Below, in pieces: positions 55,431 through 64,000 of a stretch of DNA of 64,000 nt; position 1 is the stretch's first letter; each line of letters starts with the position of its first letter. The translations under genes and the position numbers were made by a program. Under the pieces are notes generated by a model. The model had not been told where the DNA came from, did not search any database, and worked only from the letters and a program-made list of their open reading frames with translations. The stretch is taken from positions 1 to 64,000 of the forward strand of contig WHVA01000308.1 in assembly GCA_015179125.1 (NCBI GenBank), given 5' to 3'. Source of the stretch: Gautieria morchelliformis (lineage: Eukaryota; Basidiomycota; Agaricomycetes; Gomphales; Gomphaceae).

Positions 55431-55885
55431 GGCTGTGGATACTAGTATTCAAGCATTAAGAACTACAGTGTGCTTTGAACGGAACTCCATCCTAACTCAC
55501 TGGCTGACTTATCTATGGTTTCAGGCTCTGAGGTTGATGAACTCTCCGGACTACCCACTGGCTCATCGATGTCACGCGGCATGCAGATGGATCCCGACTG
55601 ATTTTTAACTGTGGGGATGGGTGCGCTGTTCCATGAGTCTCTCCGCTCCAACTGCAGGGCTGTGGATACTATTCAAGCATTAAGAACTATCAAGTGTTCA
55701 TTGAACGCAACTCCATCCTAACTCACTGGCAGACTTATCTACGGTTTCAGGCTCTGAGGTTGATAAACTCTCCGGACTACCCACCCCTTCAATGTCACGC
55801 GGCATGCAGACGGATGCCCACCGATTTTTAACTGTGGGGATGAGTGCGCTGTCCCATGAGTCTCTCCGCTCCAACTGCATGCCAG
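55431..55885. repeat. Tandem duplication, 227-bp unit, two copies
   Basis: GGCTGTGGATACT starts both copies (55431, 55658). The minus-strand translation of each reads RRDSW(N/D)SA.IPTVKN...CMPRDI..VGSPES.STSEPET.DKSASELG. The copies differ by a few substitutions and small indels in the coding register, consistent with a duplicated exon. Confidence 0.8.
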
Positions 55886-56263
55886 GTGGCAGCCAAAGCA
55901 CCATCTCTTGACTATAGTATGATGCCTGATCAGGCTCGGGCACGGCCTGCTGCATACCAGAGATGAGAGAGGGGATCAAAATGCGTACATATAGCACTAA
56001 AATAAACACGTCCAACCCTGACATTCCATGAGAAGAAATGTTCGCATACGCGAGGACATTCAGTGCGTACGCGAGGAAATTCAGTTACTGTACTGCTGGC
56101 CACGGTGTCCAATGACATATCAGCTCATATCGAGGCGCCGCATTTCTAAGCACGACCATCACAGCGCCGCTTGTCCAGTATGTTACAGGGTGACAGTATT
56201 CAAATACGCGATAAAATCTGTATAGTACCACATGAGCGCATTCTCCCTCTTTGACCTTTTTCA
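55886..56263. other. No recognised gene; shared intergenic region
   Basis: Lies between the divergent 227-bp repeat region (-) and the gene starting at 56264 (+). Probably promoter; GTACGCGAGGA/CATACGCGAGGA repeated at 56043 and 56066. Confidence 0.4.
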
Positions 56264-57815
56264 ATGCCCCTATCGTTCTCTGCTTCTGCAAGTGATCTCT
56301 CCTCTGTATCTGATCCCACGCCCAGCACACCTTCTCTCAATATATCACAGTCCGCAGGAGAGAAACGTGCGCGTTCTCCTGTTGAAGACTCAGATAACGA
56401 AATTGGCGTGAACGGACGTAAGAAACGGTACGAGGATTTTCCAATGCTGCATCCTCCCTGACACAACCCCTCAGAAAGGCACCAGAAGAGCCCTGGCGCG
56501 ATTGGGGGCGCACATGTGCACGGGTCGTTGATGCATTCACAGACCCGCAGATCATTATCAATACATATCTCAAATCATTGCTCCCATCCGCCAGGCCGGA
56601 AATGTACACTGAACAGTAAGCCGCATGCGATATGCCATTGCCTTCAACTCACCCACCATTTTCTCGTGTCTGTGCTGCTCAGGCAAAAACATATCCTGAA
56701 GTCTTATGAGCTCCTGGTTGACCACATACCCATCCTTGGTGAATTTATCATTGATTGTTCACCCACGGAACTCAAAGAACTGTACAAATAAGTATTTCAT
56801 TTCTGTCCACGCACGGTCTGCCATCGCGCTTACTTTGTAACTCAGCTTAAAGCTGGCCAAGGTAGTGCCCGTCAAGCTGACACGAACGGTCTGAAGACGA
56901 ACATCATTGACATGATGTTCCACCCCGACAATGCTGCTCAGGGTCTCTCTGGGTTGGACCGCAAGGTAAAGATTACACGTGGATTCCATAATGATGCCAC
57001 TGGACGACTCCTCTGCCCTGTCACCCTCGATTGGGATGATGACTCGTACGTATCACCCTCATCACGTCATTGATCCTCGTGGTATGACATCTATGCAATG
57101 TTAAGGAAAAGCTTCGTGCCTCTCCCAGCACCGCATCAACATCCTCCTGGCCTATGTTCTTCTATCCCAATGGCGCATATGAACCCACAGACATGGAGAA
57201 GGGCCTCCTGCGCAGTGAACTCCTTGTTTTCGTACGTCCCTCGTGATATTCATGGACATGTTGACCACTTAAACATAGGTGTTTAAGTACATCTATACTG
57301 GCCCCAATACGTGGAGCAAGCCTGACGGTGTGGCTCGAAACACACGTTCATGTAACGCTGTGTTGGCGCAAATGGAACGTGTAACGGCGCGGTCCTTAGC
57401 TTATGTAGCTGCCCAGGTTTGTAGCCCATGCCTTAAAAATCACCCAAATACTTACTTTGGTTGTCCCATCGCCCCAGGCTCGCTTCGCCTTGTCATCTGG
57501 TGAGACAAACCAGAAGGTTGGAGGGCCGTTCGATCTTACCCATTTTTTCTGGCACGCTGTCAAGTACCTAGAAGACCCAGATTTTGAGGAAGAAGTCAGC
57601 CAGCTGTTGGATTGGTGGAACAGGTACGTGATTGACACCCCCTTGGAGAGTCTTGGCTAACCAAGAGCTCATGCAGCCGCGTGCTTCCATCATCGTCACA
57701 ACCAGACAATTTTGACGATGGTGCTGTAGACTCGCTAGCCCAGCTCAAGGCTCAGAAAGCCGCAAAACGGGCCGCGTTGGCAAATGCTACCAACCACACG
57801 CGCGTCAATGTCTGA
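56264..57815 (+). CDS. Conserved Agaricomycete gene of unknown function (DUF6698-like)
   Basis: Starts MPLSFSASASDLSS with a Ser-rich, nuclear-signal-like N-terminus (KRARSP, GRKKR). GT-AG introns at 56428-56474 and 56616-56682 keep the frame through PEEPWRDWGRTCARVVDAF and HILKSYELLVDHIPIL. Later segments: FHPDNAAQGLSGLDRKVKIT then RGFHNDATGRLLCP, WPMFFYPNGAYEP, EKGLLRSELLV, FKYIYTGPNTWSKP, RSLAYVAAQ, ARFALSSGETNQKVGGPFDL and LLDWWNR; TGA at 57813-57815. This is a widespread, often multicopy family that I believe is annotated DUF6698; no activity is known. After LKELYK a TAA appears before the next clear exon and no frame-preserving splice was found, so the gene may be damaged there. Two or three further introns lie at 57040-57110, 57230-57280 and 57417-57480. 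Confidence 0.65.
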
Positions 57816-57953
57816 TTTACCGTATTGGGATTCAAACGAATCGTATATACTATGAAATTGATACATATTGATCACCTAGAATGAGCAAGTACTTCATGCT
57901 ATGGCAAGGCACATTTAAACATATATAGCCTTGTAACCATTCAGTGTGCTTCC

Positions 57954-58030
57954 AGACTCAGGGAGACGTCCGTGTATTCGCTGATACCTTATGAGCATTC
58001 GATATAAGTAGTTTACATTCACATGTATGG
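57954..58030 (+). mobile_element. LTR-B fragment (third copy)
   Basis: TATTCGCTGATACC.TATGAGCATT and AAGTAGTTTACATTCACATGTAT match 39650-39704 of LTR-B1 in the same orientation. Only about 75 bp is kept, ending abruptly on both sides. Confidence 0.7.
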
Positions 58031-58382
58031 CAGGAACTCAGGGAGATGGTGGCGGAACTTGGCATGTCGAAAGTATGCTGGGGCGCTGGGGGAAAAGAAG
58101 CGCATTATGTTGGGAAAATATACCATCATATTACTATCGGCGGCGTCAAGCATAAGTCCAACAAAATGTACGTCACGGTGTGGTAGATCTGAAAAATGCA
58201 GAGGGTTCCAGTGCCATGCGTATGCAGAAATCCGAGAGCGCGTGGTGCTTAGAGCTTAGCGTCTCTGTGTCTCTGATAGATGAAAAAATCAGTGACGAGT
58301 GCATCTGCAGAAATGAAGAATCCACACCATTAGGTAAACAAAGATCAAGTTTGGATGCAGATACAAATAGAAAATCGAGCAG
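58031..58382. other. No recognised gene
   Basis: Leads into the gypsy fragment and may include its unrecognised upstream linker. Confidence 0.35.
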
Positions 58383-58715
58383 AAGAAGGAACATCTCCGC
58401 CCCTTGGACCGATCTACTCTCTTTTGCAAAGTGAACTCCAAACTCCCCGCGAGTTCGTCGATGAACACCTCAACATGGGCTTCATCCGCCCTTCGCTGTC
58501 TCCGCACGGCGCTCCGGTCCTTTTCGTCAAAAAAAGGATTGATCTCTCCACCTCTGCGTCGATTTCCGCGGACTCAATGCCCTCACTAAAAAGGACAAAT
58601 ATCCGCTTCCGCGTATTTCCAACCTACTCGACACTCCCCGCAGGGCGAAGATCTACACCAAAATTGACCTCCGGCACGCTTATCACCTTGTCCGCATCCT
58701 TTGCTTCCAGGTGAA
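58383..58715 (+). pseudogene. Ty3/gypsy RT fragment, degenerate
   Basis: Across two to three frames the sequence reads PPLGPIYSLLQSELQTPREF then HLNMGFIRPSLSPHGAPVLF, a frameshift in the run of A at 58530, then the remains of [20 protein letters not shown] and [17 protein letters not shown]. This corresponds to the first third of a gypsy RT, the same part as at 3.6-4.5 kb but from a different lineage (HLNMGFIRPSLSP versus [13 protein letters not shown]). It ends at about 58715 without the YxDD box. Confidence 0.8.
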
Positions 58716-58960
58716 AGAGGCAACGGGGGAGACGATGCGATCGATGGTGAGAACGGATGGAGCGTGATGACGCGATTAAATGAGGCGATGACATGGAGGG
58801 CAACGACGCGATAGAGGGAGATGAAGCGGTGGAGGCCAACAACACGATGGAGGGGGACGACCAAAACTACCAAGACGCGAATCTGGATGGTATGACAGGA
58901 GATGTAAGGAGCCTCTCTTTGCTATGAATTTTTATTTATCCATTTATCTACAGGAAGGCA
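58716..58960. other. GATGGAG-rich low-complexity stretch
   Basis: Repeated GA(C/T)GCGAT and GATGGAG words at 58730-58870. No gene recognised. Confidence 0.4.
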
Positions 58961-58994
58961 TCGATGGATACGGGCGAGAAGAAGTCCCAGTATC

Positions 58995-59560
58995 GTCGGA
59001 TTCACCCTTGCCAATGGCAGTGCCCACCTCACCCTCAGCGGCTGCGCCATCCTCGCCGCCTGCAAGGCGGCTCGTAGTCGAGGATATCGAGCACGCCGTA
59101 GACGCTACAGATGGCAGCCGCATTTCCCACATGGAGTCCTGGTCAGTGCCGGGCTCTCCATATATCTCTATCTATATCCTCTGCCGCTGACCGTGCCGCA
59201 TGCCAGCTTGCCCACCGTGTACCCACACCACCCCCCCGCCGCGCTCAACAAGCTCCAGCATCGCCTCATGCACCTCCTCATTGCCGCCCTCCACCCTGCA
59301 AACCTCACCGTCCTCCCTGTGCACAAGGCATGGCTCCTCAGCCTCGACTGTGTCGTACGAGCTCGATGTTGGCGACGTGCCTTGTGTCCAGCCCCGCGCC
59401 GTCCGTGTCCACTCCCATGCCCATAGCGTCGTCGCTGACATGCTGCACCCAGCGCGCCCGGGCGCTCTGTACTCGATGGGCCTCGTCAGGTCAGGTCAGG
59501 TCAATGAGGGGCGGTGTTAAAGATGCATTCGCAACTCAGAAGCGGACAAGGAGGTGAGTT
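58995..59560 (+). pseudogene. Unidentified host-gene fragment with introns
   Basis: Starts near MAVPTSPSAAAPSSPPARRL then VVEDIEHAVDATDGSRI; a GT-AG intron (59143-59209) joins ES to CLPTVYPHHPPAALNKLQHR, followed by LMHLLIAALHPANLTVLPVH. Another frame continues SYELDVGDVPCVQPRAVRVH. I do not recognise the protein. The frame changes mean it is broken or that a further intron lies near 59345. Confidence 0.35.
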
Positions 59561-59685
59561 AAAATCTTTATTCAGTTATGCCAGTGTCTCATCTATGAGT
59601 TATACAGTGAACTCAGCGAAACGAACAAGTCCTGCAAGATATCGCCCGACATGAAGGGCTCCAAGCCAAACTCATCAACCTGATA
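59520..59685 (+). pseudogene. Possible third copy of the small tandem gene's last exons
   Basis: An exon ending FATQKRTRR is followed by a GT-AG intron (59553-59607) and SELSETNKSCKISPDMKGSK, close in layout to FYVKLSLHNKASSLRPDMKGS in unit A (18.84-18.92 kb). Similarity continues to the stop region. Short and degenerate. Confidence 0.35.
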
Positions 59686-59788
59686 TCGCCGATCAAACAC
59701 TCGCTTCGCATTACATTGGTGCATATATCTCTCATTTTATTTCATTGCTTTCTCATTCGTTTCAGTTTTTTCTTTCTAGCCGTTAAAC

Positions 59789-59958
59789 ATGGTACGGGTG
59801 GATGCAGGGCGGAGGGATCAGTGCTGGGGCACGTGGTGCAAGTGGACACGGAGCGTGGAGGGATCGGTGCTGGGGCACGTGGTGCAGGTGGATGCAGAGT
59901 GGAGGGATCGGTGCTGGGGCACGCGGTGCAGGTGGGTGCAGAGCCGAGGGATCAGTTG
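59789..59958. repeat. Minisatellite, 44-46-bp unit, about 3.5 copies
   Basis: Units of GAGGGATC(G/A)GTGCTGGGGCAC with (G/A)(C/T)GGTGCA(G/A)GTGGA(T/C)(G/A)C. Unit length is not a multiple of three, so it shifts frames. Confidence 0.8.
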
Positions 59959-60229
59959 TGTACATGTACCAGCAGTTGTACACATACCACAATACAGAAA
60001 AAATCGGTTTTATTCTGCTATCTACTGGTGAGAACATCCTTACACATCTCACAGCGACACTGCGCATCTCTCAGCCGACCAAAATATCGGTTATAGTTCC
60101 ATTTCTCGGTTTGTGGCGGTTCTCACATGCAGTGCTTATTTTACAGATATTTACATCTATACGCAGCCCTAATTCAAGCCGATTTCCACTGGGTGTTAAC
60201 TTACCACCCCGAAGTATTCCTGCAGTAAT

Positions 60230-61612
60230 CAAAGTTTCAGGAAAGGCTCTTTCGTTGGCAACTTGGCACTTTCTACCGTATACTGACTCTTGGCGATCGA
60301 CAACAGACTTGAAATGCAACCATCTTCCCAATATCACACTGTACGGCAAACGTCCTAGTCGCTGCTTCGTGAAACTCTTCGTTGATAAGGACATTAAGGA
60401 GACTGCGTTAGCTGCGAGATCCAATATTGCCTCGTGGAATGAGCCATTCTGGTTGTGCGTTTAACTCCAGTGTTATTCTCTCAATGTGATCTTAAATCCA
60501 TACATAGCCACCACTTGAACGAGTCTTCTGTGTTGGAAATTGAAGTATATGGACGTCATACTATCGGACATGATGACTATATAGGCGGTACGAAGGAAAG
60601 GATTCAGTTGCTGCTTTCAGAAGGAGCAACCGGAGGTCAGTCCTTTTCGCTCATCAACGGAATGCACATTAACCATAGAACATAGCAGCCGTTGCTCGTA
60701 AACTGCAAAAATATGATAATTCAGGGAAGATGCATAGGTTCAGACTGTCCTAGAGTTCACCATTTCGTCTTTCGCGACGTCCGACAAGGTGCAGGAAGCC
60801 AAGTTGATCGAAGCAGTCAGCAGAATGAAAGCGGTCGATAATATGAACCCGGTGCAGTCCCTAATCGTTGATGCAGGGGGTGGGGTCGATGTTGCCACTT
60901 CCGCCATTGATACCTTCAATACAATATCGGCGTCTTGGGTTCCCCTCCTGGAAAATATCAGGCTCTTTACCGATATTCTGGATAAGGCCTCAGAGGTATA
61001 GTTCAAATGCCGGGGATCTCCCAGGTCAACTCATGGACATGGTTTGTTTTACTCTAGGTCCATCCATATGCAAGCATGGCATGGTCTATCCTGTCTCTTG
61101 CACACAAGGTACGTCCATGACATACACCAATATGATAGATATAGCTGACGTCTGGAGTCGACTCTATTTAGACGATCATTGCTCAAATGGACCGGGACGA
61201 TAGCATCCATGGCTTGAGGAGAATTATTGCAGACACCTATGCATTCGTCCATCTGGCAGAGCCGTTGAAGAAAATTGAATCGCACAAGTCAATTATCCTA
61301 TCCTTGACGCAACAGACGTTAGAGTGCAGCTACTTTATCCGTGCCTATGCAAAAAACAAGGATTTCTGTATGTTGGGCGCACTGTCAGGTGGCCATAGCT
61401 GATGATTCTTGTTCAGGGAAAAGAACCGCGAACAATCTAGTGTCGGATGTCGACGGCAAGGTCAAACAATACCAGGAATCTTTCAACAAGCTCAAGTTGG
61501 AGTTACAAGAACGAAAAGCATCGCTGCTGAAAGTCGTCGGGGAGCAGAAGGCACTTCGGACCACACGCGTACCTCATGAGCAGCTCCAAAAGTTCATTCT
61601 GGACCCCTCCAG
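60230..61612 (+). pseudogene. NLR-like N-terminal region (C2 module, pre-NACHT), truncated
   Basis: Recognisable N-terminal part of Agaricomycete NACHT-NTPase (STAND) proteins. C2-like segment: ITLYGKRPSRCFVKLFVDKD then IKETALAARSNIASWNEPFW, intron 60453-60508, then VLEIEVYGRHTIGHDDYIGG and TKERIQLLL. Helical region follows: DKVQEAKLIEAVSRMKAVDN then MNPVQSLIV, HPYASMAWSILSLAHK, TIIAQMDRDDSIHGLRRII then ADTYAFVHLAEPLKKI, and a coiled-coil-like VKQYQESFNKLKLELQERK. Introns at 61000-61059 and 61108-61170 are GT-AG. A 1-nt frame break lies near 60745. No P-loop (GxxGxGK) follows; the sequence switches to lysyl-tRNA synthetase at about 61.62-61.7 kb. Full proteins of this class sense non-self or damage; this remnant cannot. 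Confidence 0.75.
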
Positions 61613-61699
61613 GGAAAGAAGTTTCAAATTATGGCACAGTCGCAGTATGTTGTCACTATTGATTTTATTTACTTCAGGACTAAAGCAAAGAATTCTGTT

Positions 61700-62024
61700 A
61701 GGGATGCTAAGGATCCAGAATCCTTCCAGTCGACTCATTCCCGTTTCCGACGTGGTGATATTGCCAGTGTCAAGGGAACCCCTTCACGCACAAAGAAATG
61801 CGAACTGTCTATTTCTCCGTCTGAAATGACCCTTTTAGCTCCCAACCTCCATCAGCTGCCGAGTGCGCATTTCGGCCTCAAGGACCAGGAGACACGGTAC
61901 CACAAGCGGTATCTGGACCTCGTCATGAATGATGACACCCGACAACTCTTCATTACACGATGTCGGACTCTGAACTACATTAGAAGGTTCTTGGATGGGC
62001 TCGGCTTTCTTGAGGTGCACACTA
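61700..62024 (+). pseudogene. Lysyl-tRNA synthetase fragment
   Basis: Reads SFQSTHSRFRRGDIASVKGT then PSRTKKCELSISPSEMTLLA, PNLHQLPSAHFGLKDQETRY and RYLDLVMNDDTRQLFITRCR, then FLDGLGFLEVHT. This spans the end of the OB-fold anticodon-binding domain and motif 1 of class II LysRS (relatives: RGDIIGVxGxPxRTKxGELSI, LKDxExRYRQRYLDLI, FLDxxGFLEVETP). Only about 110 of roughly 590 residues are present; motifs 2 and 3 are missing, so it is a non-functional fragment. Orientation is the same as the NLR and helicase fragments on either side. Confidence 0.88.
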
Positions 62025-62106
62025 CATATGTGGCCTTTCTCCTACTGGGGGCTGGGGCATGTTATAGGTGTTTCAACTCCCATCCTTACGTTGCTAATGC
62101 TACTTG

Positions 62107-62545
62107 ATCAGGTGGAGGCAATCATTGATTAGAATTGTGGCTCTCAGCGCAACATTGCCAAATTACATTGATGTTTCTGATTTCCTCAGGTACTGTTTTT
62201 CTTTAACAACAATACATTTTCTCATCCCAAATATCCAGGGTTTCGAGGCACCAAGGATTTTTTTATTTCGACTCATCCTTCCGTCCCATCCCATTGGAGC
62301 AACAATTAGGCCTCAAAGGGAAAGCAAATTCACCGGTGGCACATCGAAATTTGGACCAAGTGACATATCAGAAAGTCATTGATCTTATTAGAGCAGGCCT
62401 TCAAGTAATGGTCTTTGTACACGCACGCAAGGAGACGGTCAAAACGGCTCAGGCTATACGGGAAGCAGCCCTCGCCGATGGGACTCTGGATGACTTCAGC
62501 ACCCAAGAGCATGCCATGTTCTCTCCCCAACAAGTGGTTTTGCTA
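62107..62545 (+). pseudogene. Ski2-like helicase (ASCC3/Slh1 type) fragment
   Basis: First exon: SLIRIVALSATLPNYIDVSD with FLR (motif III SAT); a GT-AG intron (62190-62237, CAG acceptor); then HQGFFYFDSSFRPIPLEQQL followed by GLKGKANSP and VMVFVHARKETVKTAQAIRE then AALADGTLDDF (motif IV, VFVHAR). These are the second part of RecA domain 1 and the start of domain 2 of an N-terminal helicase cassette of Slh1/ASCC3 (Brr2 is a more distant relative). The remainder of the ~2000-aa protein is absent. A retained intron shows a genomic origin. Confidence 0.85.
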
Positions 62546-62582
62546 TAACACAATCCTGCTTTGTGATCCTGGTGTCGTGCTC

Positions 62583-64000
62583 TTTTTTATTTTTTATTTT
62601 TTTTTAAATCCATTTTTTGTCTTTTGGGGCCGTGCCCTATGTAAGACGTAGCATACAGAAACCCCGCCAACATGCTATTTTCTATCCGTACCCTTGTATC
62701 TATCTCCGCATGCGCTCAATGGACCATGTCCTGAGCTTGTCCGTGCTTGTGTGTGAGCGAGGGAGTTGCTTCCGCGTGTTGCACGCGGGCTGTTCCCCTG
62801 TCCAGTTTTCTTCTTCTAGACTCCTTCGTCTGGCAGCGCTAGGTCCCTGAAGGTTTGTCTGAACCTTCCTGTCTCGTTCACGTATTGAAATAACGGTGCC
62901 ATCACTTTAGGCTTGGTTAACAGCGTGCTGACTGTCCTCGCCCCCCGCTTCAACTTTCTTTGCAGCTGCTTCCGTTGTTCTTCGTAGGCTGGACACCGGA
63001 TGAGGAAGTGGTGTACTGTTTCGTCGTCCTTACGGCATGCTGCACAGGTCGGTGAGTCGATCTTGCCTATTTTGAACAGGTGTTTCGCTAGCGGTGCATG
63101 GCCCGTTCTCAGTTGGATCAGAAGCGAGCTGTGCCTTCGTGCCAGTCCGCTGGTGAGCTTCATATACACCATGGATGGCATCGACGGATCGATCCTGTGC
63201 ATGTAGCGGGCCCTTGGCGATCTCGCGAAGGCATCCCTAGCTTGCGCTTTCAAGGTTTTGTGGTATCTCTGTATCTCCGCTGACCTTCTGACTGGCATAC
63301 TGCCTCTGCATACTGGCAGCTTGTTCCGCTCATTGGTAGACTCGCCCTTCTCTGCTCTCCTCGCCTCACTGTCCACCCGTTCATTGTCCTTTACTCCCTT
63401 GTGCCCCGGTATCCACCTCATGATCACTGTTGTCCTCCCGTTCCCTTCCTTTCTCATGGCCTCCATTTGCTCGTGGACTGCGTTGACCAAGTACTGCCCC
63501 AAAATGGCTCTCTCCTCTCTGGTGGTCTGTATGGCGGCCTGGTTGTCCAAGCCCAGCATGCACGTCCCGATGCCCTCTTCCCTGATCATCATCGCCCCTA
63601 TCGCCGCACCTAGAAGCTCCGCCTTGAAAACCGTGTGCTCCTCTGCCGTCCCCATATACTTCCTGACCACTCTTGTTCTGTGCCTCTACGGTACATGACA
63701 GCCGCAGCTCCAACCCCTCCATCCATCATTGATCCGTCTGTGTACACGCTGACCTCTGCCATGTCCCTCACCCCTCGTTCCACTGCCTCGTCCTTGTCCC
63801 TCTGGATGTTGATCTCGAAAGCCGGTGTCCATTTGGGTCCGCGCCTTACGACCTCTATCGTTTCCATGTGCTCTGGCTGGAGCTTGAACACGTGCATCAT
63901 TTCATGCAGCGGGGACCTATGCCTTTTGACATATGTTTTGGCTGCTCTTCTCACCTGCTTTGTCAGAGGGTGCTGTGTGGGCAAGCACATTAGTCTGACT
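62583..64000 (-). mobile_element. Non-LTR retrotransposon, 3' part with RNase H (continues off window)
   Basis: Minus-strand coding enters from the right edge (63990) with a LINE ORF2 C-terminus. The RNase H domain has VSVYTDGSMMDGGVG (first Asp), VFKAELLGAAIG (Glu), MLGLDNQAAI (Asp), WIPGHKGVKDNERVDSEARR (last Asp). After it comes RTGHAPLAKHLFKIGKIDSP then TCAACRKDDETVHHFLIRCP (C-x2-C-H-C) and a stop at 62816. A 1-nt frameshift lies near 63655 (…RRGTEQE | VVRKYMG). The poly-T at 62583-62607 is the poly(A) tail. The 3' UTR is shared with the 123-bp insertion at 31.7 kb. RT and endonuclease, if present, lie outside the window. Confidence 0.9.

Noticed and set aside
63381..63722. ORFs antisense or shifted to the LINE RNase H
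   Set aside because: They are shadows of the RNase H coding sequence; only the minus-strand frames with the D-E-D-D residues are supported.

Overview
This is a eukaryotic window, most likely from an Agaricomycete (mushroom-forming basidiomycete). The basis is: many 41-67 bp GT-AG introns, a Plavaka-type DNA transposase, the N-terminal region of a NACHT-type NLR with a C2 module, a fungal FAD monooxygenase, a P450, and Ty3/gypsy, Ty1/copia, DIRS-like and RNase-H-bearing non-LTR retroelements. Almost all recognisable coding sequence is mobile or broken. I see no rRNA, convincing tRNA or CRISPR array. The window reads as a transposon nest with a few host genes.

Layout. 0-2.7 kb: a duplicated AT-rich repeat with GGGGACA-type minisatellites, and a promoter-like stretch (two GGTCACGTGAC palindromes plus TATAAA) at the left edge. 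2.7-6 kb: solo LTR-C, a Helitron-like 3' terminus that cuts a gypsy RT, and solo LTR-A1. 7.3-8.2 kb: an LTR-B copy. 11-13 kb: a multi-exon FAD monooxygenase gene (-), whose 5' flank is duplicated at 21.7-25 kb. 14-17 kb: LINE ORF1-like and methyltransferase-like debris. 17.5-21 kb: a 1.9/1.6 kb tandem duplication carrying two small paralogous genes. 21.1-24.9 kb: a LINE 3' fragment, solo LTR-A2 and a 1.45 kb hAT-like element, the last two inserted into the duplicated segment. 26.6-40.6 kb: a 399-bp palindromic MITE and a degenerate gypsy element (gag, protease, RT, RNase H) with three nested insertions, then a DIRS-like RT gene (-) interrupted by solo LTR-B1. 41.9-44.7 kb: a 3'-truncated copia element. 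45.2-49.9 kb: a complete Tc1/mariner-like transposon with ~310-bp TIRs, a TA target duplication and an apparently intact five-exon transposase, carrying a P450 fragment. 50.8-55 kb: a Plavaka transposase (-) frameshifted by a 20-bp repeat expansion. 56.3-57.8 kb: a conserved fungal gene of unknown function. 58-62.6 kb: a mosaic of LTR-B, gypsy, NLR, lysyl-tRNA synthetase and Ski2-like helicase fragments. 62.6-64 kb: the 3' half of a non-LTR retrotransposon (-).

How the parts relate. Four LTR insertions have perfect 5-bp target duplications and no internal sequence nearby, so LTR-LTR recombination has been frequent. Two LTR-A copies are almost identical and lie 16 kb apart in opposite orientation, so that family moved recently; its U3-like region holds a dense TGACTCA array. 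The empty site at 13.39 kb dates LTR-A2 and the hAT-like element after the segmental duplication. The best candidate for a currently functional element is the Tc1/mariner-like transposon. The NLR/LysRS/helicase pieces keep introns, so they came from DNA rather than mRNA.
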